NCBI RefSeq assembly: GCF_000716535.1
Contig: NZ_JNWV01000058.1
Span: forward strand, 1 to 44,682
DNA length: 44,682 bases
Reading direction: 5' to 3'
DNA from: Streptomyces flaveolus
GTDB lineage: Bacteria > Actinomycetota > Actinomycetes > Streptomycetales > Streptomycetaceae
Shown here: piece by piece, positions 8,544-16,598 of the stretch
Layout of the letters: every line of letters starts with the position of its first letter
How positions within the stretch are numbered: position 1 is the first letter of the stretch
Made by a program: the position numbers and the translations under genes
Notes under the pieces: generated by a model
Database searches by the model: none
What the model was told of the DNA's origin: nothing
What the model saw: the letters and a program-made list of their open reading frames with translations, nothing else

Positions 8544-9965
8544 ATGGACAGGCTCCGCGCGGGTGAGGGGATTCTCCGCCGCAAACCCATCGAGCACATC
8601 GAGGAGACGGAGGTCGGCGAGGGCACCCGGCTGGACAAGTCGCTGGGGCTCTGGCAGCTGACCGCCATCGGTGTGGGCGGCATCATCGGCGCGGGCATCT
8701 TCACGCTGGCCGGCACGGTGGCGAACGGCACGGCCGGGCCCGCGGTGCTGGTGTCGTTCCTGATCGCCGGTGTCGCGAGCGCGTGCGCGGCACTGTCGTA
8801 CGCCGAGTTCGCCGGGATGATCCCGAAGGCGGGGTCGGCCTACACCTACGGTTACGCGGTGCTCGGCGAGTTCGCGGGCTGGTTCATCGGCTGGGACCTG
8901 CTGCTGGAGTACACCGCGATCGTGGCCGTGGTGGCCATCGGCATCTCCGGCTACTTCAGCTTCCTGGTGGAGCAGATGGGCGCCGACCTGCCGCGGTGGA
9001 TGCTGGGCGCGCCCGGCACCGGGACCGGGCACCGGGTCGACCTGTTCGCGGCCCTGCTCTGTCTGCTGATCGCCTGGCTGCTGAACCAGGGCATCCGCAG
9101 CGCGGCCCGCTTCGAGACGTTCGTGGTGGCGCTGAAGGTGCTGGTGGTGCTGCTGGTGATCGGGGTGGGCGTCTTCCACATCAACACGGCCAACTACCAC
9201 CCGTTCTTCCCGTTCGGCATCAGCGGGGCGTTCACCGGCGCCGCGACGGTGTTCTTCGCGGTGTTCGGCTACGACGCGATGTCGACGGCGGCCGAGGAGT
9301 CGAAGGACGCCCAGCGGCACATGCCGAAGGCGATCATCTACTCGCTGGTGATCTCCATGGTGCTGTACGTGGCGGCCTGTCTCGTGCTGACGGGCATGCA
9401 GAACTACAAGGACATCGACAAGGAGAGCGGCTTCTCCACGGCGTTCAAGTCGGTGGGTCTGGGCGCGCTCGCGGACGTGATCGCGGTCGGGGCGATCATC
9501 GGCATCCTCACGGTGATGTTCACGTTCATGCTGGGCGTGACGCGGGTGTGGTTCTCGATGTCCCGGGACGGACTGCTGCCCCGGTGGTTCGCGAAGACGC
9601 ACCCGACGCGGCACGTGCCGACCCGGGTGACCTGGATCGTGGGGCTGGCCTCGGCCGTCATCGCCGGGTTCGTACCGATCGGTGAGGCGGCCGAGCTGAC
9701 CAACATCGGCATCCTGCTAGCGTTCGTGGTGGTGTGCACGGCGGTGATCGTGCTGCGCTACCGGCAGCCGGAGCTGCCGCGCACCTTCCGGACGCCGGGG
9801 ATGCCGGTCGTGCCCGCGCTGGGGGTCCTGTTCTCGATCTGGCTGATCACGTTCCTGCAGTGGCAGACCTGGGTGCGGTTCGCGGTCTGGTTCGCGATCG
9901 GCTGCGGCATCTACTTCGGATACTCCTACCGGCGCTCGGTGCTGGCGGAGCGGCCGGCCTCGTAG
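8544..9965 (+). CDS. APC-family amino-acid permease (cationic amino acid transporter type)
   Basis: 473 residues. The ATG at 8544 is preferred to the ATG at 8499 because AGAGG (8531-8535) lies eight bases upstream and the family's cytoplasmic N terminus is short. After a charged leader (RRKPIEHIEETEVGEGTRLDK) comes TM1 with the family motif GVGGIIGAGIFTLAGTVA and then about eleven more membrane segments, typical of APC transporters of the CAT/YfnA branch. It probably imports amino acids by proton symport; specificity is not evident. It converges on the CapA-like gene with no spacer: the two stop codons are adjacent. Confidence 0.87.
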   Translation: MDRLRAGEGILRRKPIEHIEETEVGEGTRLDKSLGLWQLTAIGVGGIIGAGIFTLAGTVANGTAGPAVLVSFLIAGVASACAALSYAEFAGMIPKAGSAYTYGYAVLGEFAGWFIGWDLLLEYTAIVAVVAIGISGYFSFLVEQMGADLPRWMLGAPGTGTGHRVDLFAALLCLLIAWLLNQGIRSAARFETFVVALKVLVVLLVIGVGVFHINTANYHPFFPFGISGAFTGAATVFFAVFGYDAMSTAAEESKDAQRHMPKAIIYSLVISMVLYVAACLVLTGMQNYKDIDKESGFSTAFKSVGLGALADVIAVGAIIGILTVMFTFMLGVTRVWFSMSRDGLLPRWFAKTHPTRHVPTRVTWIVGLASAVIAGFVPIGEAAELTNIGILLAFVVVCTAVIVLRYRQPELPRTFRTPGMPVVPALGVLFSIWLITFLQWQTWVRFAVWFAIGCGIYFGYSYRRSVLAERPAS

Positions 9966-11114
9966 TCACTCCGCCATGACCAGGCCGTCCTGCCCGGCGC
10001 CCCGGCTGAGCACCACGTCCCTGATCCGGTCGCGCACCCCCTCCAGCTCGGCGCCCTCGGCGATGGCCCTGTTGAGGTCGACGACCCGGCCCGCGTCGAG
10101 GTCGTAGAGCTGGGGGACGAACTCGGCCTTGGTGACCCGCCAGGCCTCTCCCGGCCGGGCGGGCGGGGCGAAGGTGAAGCGGCCGAGGGTGGACTCGTTG
10201 CCGCGCGGGTCCTGGGCGCCCTCGCCGTTGTACATCTCGCCGGCGATCTGGTCGCCCATCCCGTAGATCACCCAGGTGCCGTTGACCTTCTCGTACGCCT
10301 GCGGGACGTGGGCGTGGGTGCCGAGGATCAGGTCGATGTCCGGGCGGCCGGCCGTGGCCGAGGCGGTGAGCCGCTGGGCGAGCGTGAGCTGCTGCCGGTC
10401 GGGCTCGTCCTGCCATTCGGTGCCCCAGTGCACGGAGAGCACGACCACGTCGGCGCCGGCCCGCCGGGCCGCGCGGGCGTCGGCGATCATCCGGTCGGCG
10501 TCGATCAGGTTGACCGCCCAGGGCTGCCCGGGCGGCAGCGCGTTGCCGTTGGTGCCGAAGGTGTACGACAGGTGGGCGACCTTGGCAGAGCCCGCCCGCA
10601 GGAGCGTGACCGAGCGGGCCTCGGCCTCGTCGCGGGCGGTCCCGGCGTGCCGGATGCCGGCCTGGTCCATGGCGTCGAGGGTGCGCCGGATGCCGGTGGC
10701 GCCGTCGTCCAGGGCGTGGTTGGAGGCGGTGGAGCAGCCGTCGTAGCCGGTGGCGGCCAGGGCCTGGGCGATCTGCGGCGGGGACTTGAAGTCGGGGTAC
10801 CCGGCGTAGTCGCCGTCGGCGCCGTAGACGGTCTCCATGTGACACAGCGCCAGATCGGCGCGGGAGACGACCGGTTGGATGCCGGAGAGCATCGGGCGGA
10901 AGTCGTGGCCGCTGCCGCCGGCGTCGAAGGAGGCGCGCTCGATGACGGAGGTGTGCGGCAGGACGTCTCCGGAGGCCACGAGGGTGAAGCCGTCCGCGGC
11001 GGCGGGCGCGGAGTGTCCCTCCGTGCCGGACTCCCGGTGCTGGTTCTGGCAGGCGGCTCCGGCCGCGAGGACGGCGGTCAGGGCCAGGGCCACCTGCTGT
11101 CTGCGTCCGATCAT
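9966..11114 (-). CDS. CapA-family (poly-gamma-glutamate capsule-like) lipoprotein
   Basis: 382 residues. The ATG at 11114 is preferred to the TTG one codon upstream; GGGGTGAG lies just before it. The N terminus is a lipoprotein-like signal (VLAAGAACQ) with a slightly atypical lipobox. The PGA_cap fold follows, with metallophosphatase-like motifs: VASGDVLPH, a CHMETV segment, STASNHALDDG, VVVLSVHWGTEW and LILGTHAHVPQ. CapA-like proteins take part in poly-gamma-glutamate export or anchoring, but actinobacterial members often stand alone without capB/capC, as here, and their role is unclear. AT-rich sequence with GTATATAC about 25 bases upstream of the start is a plausible promoter. Confidence 0.85.
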   Translation of the reverse strand: MIGRRQQVALALTAVLAAGAACQNQHRESGTEGHSAPAAADGFTLVASGDVLPHTSVIERASFDAGGSGHDFRPMLSGIQPVVSRADLALCHMETVYGADGDYAGYPDFKSPPQIAQALAATGYDGCSTASNHALDDGATGIRRTLDAMDQAGIRHAGTARDEAEARSVTLLRAGSAKVAHLSYTFGTNGNALPPGQPWAVNLIDADRMIADARAARRAGADVVVLSVHWGTEWQDEPDRQQLTLAQRLTASATAGRPDIDLILGTHAHVPQAYEKVNGTWVIYGMGDQIAGEMYNGEGAQDPRGNESTLGRFTFAPPARPGEAWRVTKAEFVPQLYDLDAGRVVDLNRAIAEGAELEGVRDRIRDVVLSRGAGQDGLVMAE

Positions 11115-11353
11115 CAACTCACCCCAAGATTGTCGTATATACAGACGAAGCCGTCACGGGCATATGGGTATGAAGCTGGCGAGTCGGATAAACAGCCCGA
11201 GAGCTGTCCTTAGTCCGTCCGGAGTCCTGACATACCGCTCGCCCGGGTTCCGGCGTACCGCTCGTCCGACCGTTCGCCGACGCGTTCGACCGTCCGTCGC
11301 ACAACCGGGTCCGCCCCCTGTCCGCCGGCGGCGCCCTGCGCTGCCATACGGCC

Positions 11354-11902
11354 ATGACGGCCGGAACCTCACTCACCCCCGGGACGACGACCGCCGAGCA
11401 CGAGCTGGCCGCGCTCCAGCGCGAGCACGGCGGACCCCTGTTCGCCCTGCTGTTCAGGCTCTGCGACGGAGACCGGCAGCGCGCCGAGGACCTCGTCCAG
11501 GAGACCCTGGTGCGCGCCTGGCAGCATCCCGAGGCACTGCACGCCGACGGCTACGACTCCGTACGGCCCTGGCTGCTCACCGTGGCCCGGCGGCTCGCGA
11601 TCGACGCCCGGCGGGCTCGGCAGGCGCGACCGCCCGAGGTCGGGGACGAGGTCCCCGAGAACGCGCGGGTGACCGCCGACCACGCCGAACGGGCCGCAGC
11701 GAGGCTCGACGTCCGGGAGGCTGTGAAGACACTCACTCCGGAACACCGTGACGTGCTGGTACTCGTGTATTTCCGCGGGGCCAGTGTGGCGGAAGCGGCG
11801 CAGACCCTGGGGATTCCAGCCGGTACCGTGAAATCCCGCGCGTATTACGCGTTGCGCGCCCTGCGCCGGGGCCTTCCGGGTTATGCGGCCGACCTGCGCT
11901 GA
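11354..11902 (+). CDS. ECF-type RNA polymerase sigma factor
   Basis: 182 residues. Region 2 is seen around LCDGDRQRAEDLVQETLVRAW and region 4 around LTPEHRDVLVLVYFRG and GIPAGTVKSRAYYALRALRR. Regions 1 and 3 are absent, which defines an ECF sigma factor. A putative zinc-finger anti-sigma factor lies 0.8 kb downstream, with one unknown gene between. No Shine-Dalgarno sequence is visible ahead of ATG 11354, so the start is less certain. The divergent CapA-like gene shares the 239-bp upstream region. The regulon cannot be inferred. Confidence 0.88.
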   Translation: MTAGTSLTPGTTTAEHELAALQREHGGPLFALLFRLCDGDRQRAEDLVQETLVRAWQHPEALHADGYDSVRPWLLTVARRLAIDARRARQARPPEVGDEVPENARVTADHAERAAARLDVREAVKTLTPEHRDVLVLVYFRGASVAEAAQTLGIPAGTVKSRAYYALRALRRGLPGYAADLR

Positions 11903-12052
11903 AACCGGAAGCCGGGTCAAACCTCGGTAAAGCGCCTTGCTGCGGCCCCCGTTCGGGCATGGGCTGTCCTCATCCGCGTTCCGGCGGGCACCGGGGCTTG
12001 AGTCCCGACGGGGCTCGGGCGACGCGCACGCACCGGAGGAAGGCAGGAAGGG

Positions 12053-12568
12053 ATGCTGGACAGAGGTCACGAGAGCACACACGGCGCCGACGGCGGCGAA
12101 CTGGCCGTTCCGATGGCCTGGTTGTACGCCGAGTACATCGCCGACGAGCTGCTGCGCACCGGCGATCTGATGCCACCGACGTCCTTCGAGTTCCGGGCCG
12201 GCCGGGACGCGCTGGCGCTGACCGTCTTCCTGTCCGACACCGACGGGGAGCTGTCCGGCATCCGGGTGATCTCCCAGCTGGAGAACTGGCTGTCGCTGAC
12301 CGCCTACGACCAGCCGTGGCAGGACTGGGTGCGGGAGCGCATCGCCGAGCTGACGGAGCGGGCGGCCGGCTCCGGCACGCCGTGCCCCGACCTGGCACTG
12401 GCGGAGGACGCCTGGCGCTGGCTGGAGGAGACGGAACTGCTCGCGCCGGACCTGGACGCGGTGCCGGGCGGCGGCGCGGTGCTCGGGGAGGACGAGGGAC
12501 CGAAGGTGTGGACCCCGGCCTGGCGGCTCGGGCTGCCCCTCGGGCACCTCGCGATCCACCTCTTCTGA
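12053..12568 (+). CDS. Hypothetical acidic protein between sigma and anti-sigma genes
   Basis: 171 residues, not recognised. A strong site (GAGGAAGGCAGGAAGG) precedes ATG 12053. The protein is soluble, acidic and Trp-rich (AWLYAEYIADELLRTGDL, LENWLSLTAYDQPWQDW, WRWLEETELLAPDL) with no signal or membrane segment. It sits 150 bp after the sigma factor and 151 bp before the anti-sigma factor, all on the same strand, which suggests cotranscription or a regulatory link but no function. Confidence 0.7.
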   Translation: MLDRGHESTHGADGGELAVPMAWLYAEYIADELLRTGDLMPPTSFEFRAGRDALALTVFLSDTDGELSGIRVISQLENWLSLTAYDQPWQDWVRERIAELTERAAGSGTPCPDLALAEDAWRWLEETELLAPDLDAVPGGGAVLGEDEGPKVWTPAWRLGLPLGHLAIHLF

Positions 12569-12719
12569 ACCTTCCGGAATTCACACCAATCCGCGGGCCG
12601 GGCCGCTCCGAATCTCTTGTCCGCGATTTCGTGCACGGCTTGAGTGATTCGGCGGTCGGCTGCGTACGGGTGGGAGCAAGGAGTAACCCCACCCGCACCC
12701 ATCGGCACGAGGATTCGGC

Positions 12720-13373
12720 ATGAGGTCCCTGGAAAGGCATCGCGACGTCGGCGCGTACGCGCTCGGCGTGCTGGACGAGGCGGAGGCCTTCCGCTTCGAG
12801 GACCACCTCATGGAGTGCCCTCAGTGCGCGGCACACGTGACCGGATTCGGGGCCACCACCCGGCAGTTGATGCTGTACCGCCGGGCCACGCCGCGCTTCG
12901 TGAACCCCATGGCACAGCCCGGCCCCCGGCTGCTGGACCGCCTGCTCGGGGAGCTGGCGCACCTGCGGCGGACGCGGCGCCGCCGGATGCTGTACGGCCT
13001 GGCCGCCTCCGTGGTGCTGGCCGTGGCCGGCCCCGGGATCGTGGCGTTCTCCGGCCACACCGACCCGGCGGCACAGGTCGCCGCGGCCACCGATCCCGAC
13101 ACCGGGGTGTGGGCGCGGGTCACCTCGGCGGAGGAGGACTGGGGCAGCGATCTGCGGCTCGAGGTCAAGGACGGCTCCGGAGCGCACACCTGCCGGCTGG
13201 TCGCGGTCGGCCGCGACGGCACGGAACAGGTCGTCGCCGGCTGGACCAACGCGGGTGACGGCACCCGGCCCACCACCGCGATGGGCTCGACCGCGATGCA
13301 CCCCGACCAGATCGCCCGCTTCGACATCCGCACCACGGACGGGAAACGGCTGGTCACGGTACGGGCACGGTGA
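12720..13373 (+). CDS. Putative zinc-finger anti-sigma factor (membrane-bound)
   Basis: 217 residues. The N-terminal cytoplasmic domain carries the zinc-binding anti-sigma signature His-x3-Cys-x2-Cys (His29, Cys33, Cys36 in DHLMECPQC). One transmembrane helix (about 90-111) follows a basic stretch RRTRRRR, then an extracytoplasmic domain of about 105 residues. Such proteins hold a cognate ECF sigma factor at the membrane until a signal releases it; the sigma gene at 11354-11902 is the likely partner. ACGAGGA just upstream supports ATG 12720. Its stop overlaps the start of a tiny membrane-peptide frame (GTGA). Confidence 0.85.
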   Translation: MRSLERHRDVGAYALGVLDEAEAFRFEDHLMECPQCAAHVTGFGATTRQLMLYRRATPRFVNPMAQPGPRLLDRLLGELAHLRRTRRRRMLYGLAASVVLAVAGPGIVAFSGHTDPAAQVAAATDPDTGVWARVTSAEEDWGSDLRLEVKDGSGAHTCRLVAVGRDGTEQVVAGWTNAGDGTRPTTAMGSTAMHPDQIARFDIRTTDGKRLVTVRAR

Positions 13374-13471
13374 CCGCGCCGGTGCTCGGCTTCGGCGCCG
13401 CCGCGGCTCTCGTGTCCCAGGTGTGCTGGTGGGGAGCGGTGGTCATCGGCCTCCGCGACAGCCGGCGCTGA
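13370..13471 (+). CDS. Small 33-residue membrane peptide, coupled to the anti-sigma gene
   Basis: The GTG at 13370 overlaps the anti-sigma stop as GTGA, an arrangement that supports translational coupling. The frame encodes a short start (MTAPVLGFG), a hydrophobic stretch (AAAALVSQVCWWGAVVIGL) and a charged end (RDSRR). About 31 of 33 codons end in G or C, like real genes here. It ends nine bases before the convergent glycosylase gene. It could be a real single-pass peptide, perhaps a modulator of the anti-sigma factor, or a chance frame; the coupling and codon use favour the former. Confidence 0.45.
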   Translation: MTAPVLGFGAAAALVSQVCWWGAVVIGLRDSRR

Positions 13472-13480
13472 GCGCCGGGC

Positions 13481-14344
13481 TCATTTCAGCAGGCGGGACA
13501 GCCGGCGGTCGGCCAGGGGCTTGCCGCCCGTCTGGCAGGTGGGGCAGTACTGGAGCGAGGAGTCGCTGAAGGAGATCTCCCGGATCGTGTCGCCGCACAC
13601 CGGACAGGGTTCGCCGGTGCGGCCGTGGACGCGCAGGCCGCTCTTCTTCTCCGCCTTCAGCCGCCCGGCGGCCACGCCCCGGGAGCGCTCGACCGCCTGG
13701 GTGAGCGTGTCGCGCAGCGCCTCGTACAGCCGGTGGGTCTCCTCCGGCGTGAGGGAGGCGGCCAGCTTGAACGGGGACATCTTCGCGGCGTGCAGGATCT
13801 CGTCGCTGTAGGCGTTGCCGACGCCCGCGATCAGCGACTGGTCGCGCAGGGCGCCCTTCAGCTGTCGCCGTTCGCCTTGCAGCAGGGCGGCGAAGCGGTC
13901 CTCGTCGAAGTCGTCGGCGAGCGGATCGGGGCCGAGGCGGGCGATGCCGGGCACCTCCTCCGGGTCGCGGACGACGTACACGGCGAGGCGCTTCTGGGTG
14001 CCGGCCTCGGTCAGGTCGAAGCCCTCCCCCGTCTCCAGCGCCACGCGCAGCGCCAGCGGGCCCTTCCCCGGCTTCGGCGGGCCGTCCGGCAGCCGGTGCT
14101 TCCACTGGAGCCAGCCGGCGCGGGCCAGATGGGCCACCAGATGCAGCCCGCCGTCCGTCTCGACGTCCAGGAACTTGCCGTGCCGGCGCACGGCCGTCAC
14201 CTCGGCTCCCTCGACGGCGGTGACCGGAGGGTCGTACGTCTTCAGCACGCTGATGGCCACGGGCAGCACCCGCACCACCCGTCGTCCGACCAGGTGCTCG
14301 GTGAGGAAGTCCGTCAGCGCTGCTACCTCGGGCAGTTCGGGCAT
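13481..14344 (-). CDS. Fpg/Nei-family DNA glycosylase
   Basis: 287 residues, starting MPELPEV, where Pro2 is the catalytic nucleophile and Glu3 the proton donor. The middle contains RRHGKFLDVET and the helix-two-turn-helix region IAGVGNAYSDEILHAAKMSP. The C terminus has a four-Cys zinc finger (CPVCGD ... YCPTC). The enzyme excises oxidised bases and nicks the strand in base-excision repair. Oddly, the finger loop reads FSDSSLQY where the family usually has a conserved Arg (GGRSTYY-like) that contacts DNA phosphate. This may mark an Nei-like or specialised branch. The gene lies 57 bp downstream of the phosphatase gene, on the same strand. Confidence 0.9.
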   Translation of the reverse strand: MPELPEVAALTDFLTEHLVGRRVVRVLPVAISVLKTYDPPVTAVEGAEVTAVRRHGKFLDVETDGGLHLVAHLARAGWLQWKHRLPDGPPKPGKGPLALRVALETGEGFDLTEAGTQKRLAVYVVRDPEEVPGIARLGPDPLADDFDEDRFAALLQGERRQLKGALRDQSLIAGVGNAYSDEILHAAKMSPFKLAASLTPEETHRLYEALRDTLTQAVERSRGVAAGRLKAEKKSGLRVHGRTGEPCPVCGDTIREISFSDSSLQYCPTCQTGGKPLADRRLSRLLK

Positions 14345-14401
14345 ACGTCCAGGGTGCCATCCGGCGCCGACAACGCCCCCGCCGTGACGCCCGACCGGTG
14401 G

Positions 14402-16468
14402 TCACGGCACCCGGAACTCGCACCACACCGCCTTGCCGCCGCCCCGGGCCTCCACGCCCCAGCTGTCGGCGAGCCGTTCCACCAGGACCAGGCCGCGGCC
14501 GGAGACACCGATCTCCCCGGCGTCGCGGCGCCGCGGCAGGGCACTGGAGCCGTCCTCGACCTCGATGCGCAGCCTGCGGTCGCCGTCGTCCAGGGCCCGC
14601 AGGGTGACGATCGCGGAGCCCTCGGTGTGCATCAGCGCGTTGGTGATCAGCTCACCGGCGACCAGCTCGATCTCGTCGGCGAGGTCGTGGGCGCCCCAGG
14701 CGCGGACCGCGGCCTGGATCATGTGCCGGGCCTGGGTGAGGGCCTCCGGGTCGCCGGGCGACACATGCTGCCGGAGCCGGCCGCCGCCCCGCGTGGCCTC
14801 CCGGCTGCGGCGGCGCAGCAGGAGCAGGGCCACGTCGTCGTCGCCGCCCCGCTCCTCGGCGAGCTGGATCAGCCGGTCGGCGAGTTCGCGCACGTCGTGG
14901 GGGCCGTCGCAGACGGAGGCCACCAGGCCGCGCATGCCGTCGTCCAAGTCGGTGCCGGGCTCTTCGACCAGCCCGTCGGTGCACAGCAGCAGGGTGTGGC
15001 CGGGGTCGAGTTCGAGGGTGGCGACGGGATACTCCAGCCGCCCGAACTCGGCGGACAGGCCGAGCGGCAGCCCGCCCTCGACGCCGACCCGGGCGCAGCT
15101 CCCGTCGCTGTGCCGCACCAGCGGGTCGATGTGTCCGGCGCGGACCATCTGGACGACCCCCGTGGACAGGTCCGCCTCGGCGTACAGGCAGGTGGCGAAG
15201 CGGTCGGTGTCGAGTTCGTCCAGGAAGACGGAGGCGCGGGCCATCACGGTGGCCGGGGGGTGGCCCTCGGCGGCGTAGGCGCGCAGCACGATGCGGAGCT
15301 GGCCCATGACGGCCGCCGCGTGCGTGTCGTGGCCCTGGACGTCCCCGATGACCGCGCCCACCCGGCCCCCGGGCAGCGGGATGAGGTCGTACCAGTCGCC
15401 GCCGATGTCCCGGCCCAGGGCGGCCGAACGGTAGCGGACCGCGACGTCGGCACCGGGGACGCTGGGGATGGTGCGGGGCAGCATGGCCTGCTGGAGGCCC
15501 TGGGCGAGGTCCTTCTCCTGTTCGTAGAGCATGGCCCGCATGAGGCTCTGGGCGATGCTGCTGCCCAGCGCGACGAGGACGGCGCGCTCCTCGGCGGAGA
15601 AGCCGCTGCGGTCGTCGTAGAGCAGGCCCATCGCGCCGATCGGGCGGGCCTGGGCGATCAGGGGCAGGTAGGCGGCCGAGGTGATGTGCAGGTCGGTGAG
15701 GTGCGGCCAGAGGATCGGGTAGCCCTCGGCGAACTCCTCGGGCGATTCGATGAACCGGGGGCTGAGCGTACGGACGACCTCGCTCATCGGGTACGGCTCG
15801 TCGATCCGGGTGACGCGGGTCCCGGGGACGAAGCTGCCGACGGGCCCCTCGGCCACCAGCCGGATCCGGCCGGCCTCCACCAGGCCCATCACCAGGCTGG
15901 CCGCGCCGAGATGGCGGATGCCGTGGGTGTCCTTGAGGACGTCGATGACGTCCTGGACGCTGCGGGCGTGGGCGAGCGCGGCGGAGATGACCTGGACGAC
16001 GCTGGTCTGCTGCCGGAACGCCTGGTCCTGGGCGGCCCGCAGGCTGCGCGCCGCGCTGTCGGCGAGTTCTTCGGTGGCGTCGCGCACGATGCCGACGACC
16101 CGGCGCGGGCGGCCGGTGTCGTCACGCCGGATGTAGCCCTGCGTGTGCGTCCAGCGCATGGTGCCGTCACGGCAGCGGATGCGGAAGTAGGCGCCGTAGT
16201 TCTCGCTGCCGTCCTTGATCGCCCGGGCGACCACCGCGTCGAGCCGGGCGGCCTCCGGCGGCGGCACCCTGACGACCAGGGTCTCCGGGCGCCCGTCGTA
16301 CTCCTCGGGCAGCAGGTCGAACACCTCGAAGGCCTGGGCGTCCATGTGGAACAGACCGACGTCCAGGTCCCAGTCGAAGCTGCCCATGCGGTTGAGCGCG
16401 AGGATCGGGTCCGGGTGTGCGGGCCAGTCCTCCGGGAGTGACAGGGCGCTCGCTCCCCGATCGGCCAT
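14402..16468 (-). CDS. PAS-GAF-SpoIIE phosphatase-HATPase regulatory protein
   Basis: 688 residues. A PAS domain (about 25-135, FDWDLDVGLFHMD ... RDGTMRWTHTQGYIRRDD) is followed by a GAF domain (about 150-320), a PP2C/SpoIIE phosphatase domain (about 330-545, with GGDWYDLIPLPGGRVG and VIGDVQGHD) and an RsbW-like HATPase domain (about 560-688, N-box ELITNALMHTEG, G-box GEIGVSGRGLVLVERLADSW). Such proteins control alternative sigma factors by dephosphorylating anti-anti-sigma factors and binding partner proteins. PAS and GAF probably sense a ligand or redox cue. No membrane segment is present. The target is not encoded nearby. Confidence 0.9.
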   Translation of the reverse strand: MADRGASALSLPEDWPAHPDPILALNRMGSFDWDLDVGLFHMDAQAFEVFDLLPEEYDGRPETLVVRVPPPEAARLDAVVARAIKDGSENYGAYFRIRCRDGTMRWTHTQGYIRRDDTGRPRRVVGIVRDATEELADSAARSLRAAQDQAFRQQTSVVQVISAALAHARSVQDVIDVLKDTHGIRHLGAASLVMGLVEAGRIRLVAEGPVGSFVPGTRVTRIDEPYPMSEVVRTLSPRFIESPEEFAEGYPILWPHLTDLHITSAAYLPLIAQARPIGAMGLLYDDRSGFSAEERAVLVALGSSIAQSLMRAMLYEQEKDLAQGLQQAMLPRTIPSVPGADVAVRYRSAALGRDIGGDWYDLIPLPGGRVGAVIGDVQGHDTHAAAVMGQLRIVLRAYAAEGHPPATVMARASVFLDELDTDRFATCLYAEADLSTGVVQMVRAGHIDPLVRHSDGSCARVGVEGGLPLGLSAEFGRLEYPVATLELDPGHTLLLCTDGLVEEPGTDLDDGMRGLVASVCDGPHDVRELADRLIQLAEERGGDDDVALLLLRRRSREATRGGGRLRQHVSPGDPEALTQARHMIQAAVRAWGAHDLADEIELVAGELITNALMHTEGSAIVTLRALDDGDRRLRIEVEDGSSALPRRRDAGEIGVSGRGLVLVERLADSWGVEARGGGKAVWCEFRVP

Positions 16469-16598
16469 GGGGCCACCTTGCCAGGAACCGGCCGATTCTT
16501 CGACTTGATCGGCGACACGAGGGGCGGGTGGGGGCGGTGGTTCCGCGCCGCGCCGGGCCGGTGTGTTCGGCGACGGCTCGGCGGACCCGGACCCGCGC

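Noticed and set aside
13625..16441. 938-residue plus-strand open frame
   Set aside because: It spans two real minus-strand genes with complete domains (Fpg/Nei and SpoIIE) and is open only because stops are rare at this GC content.
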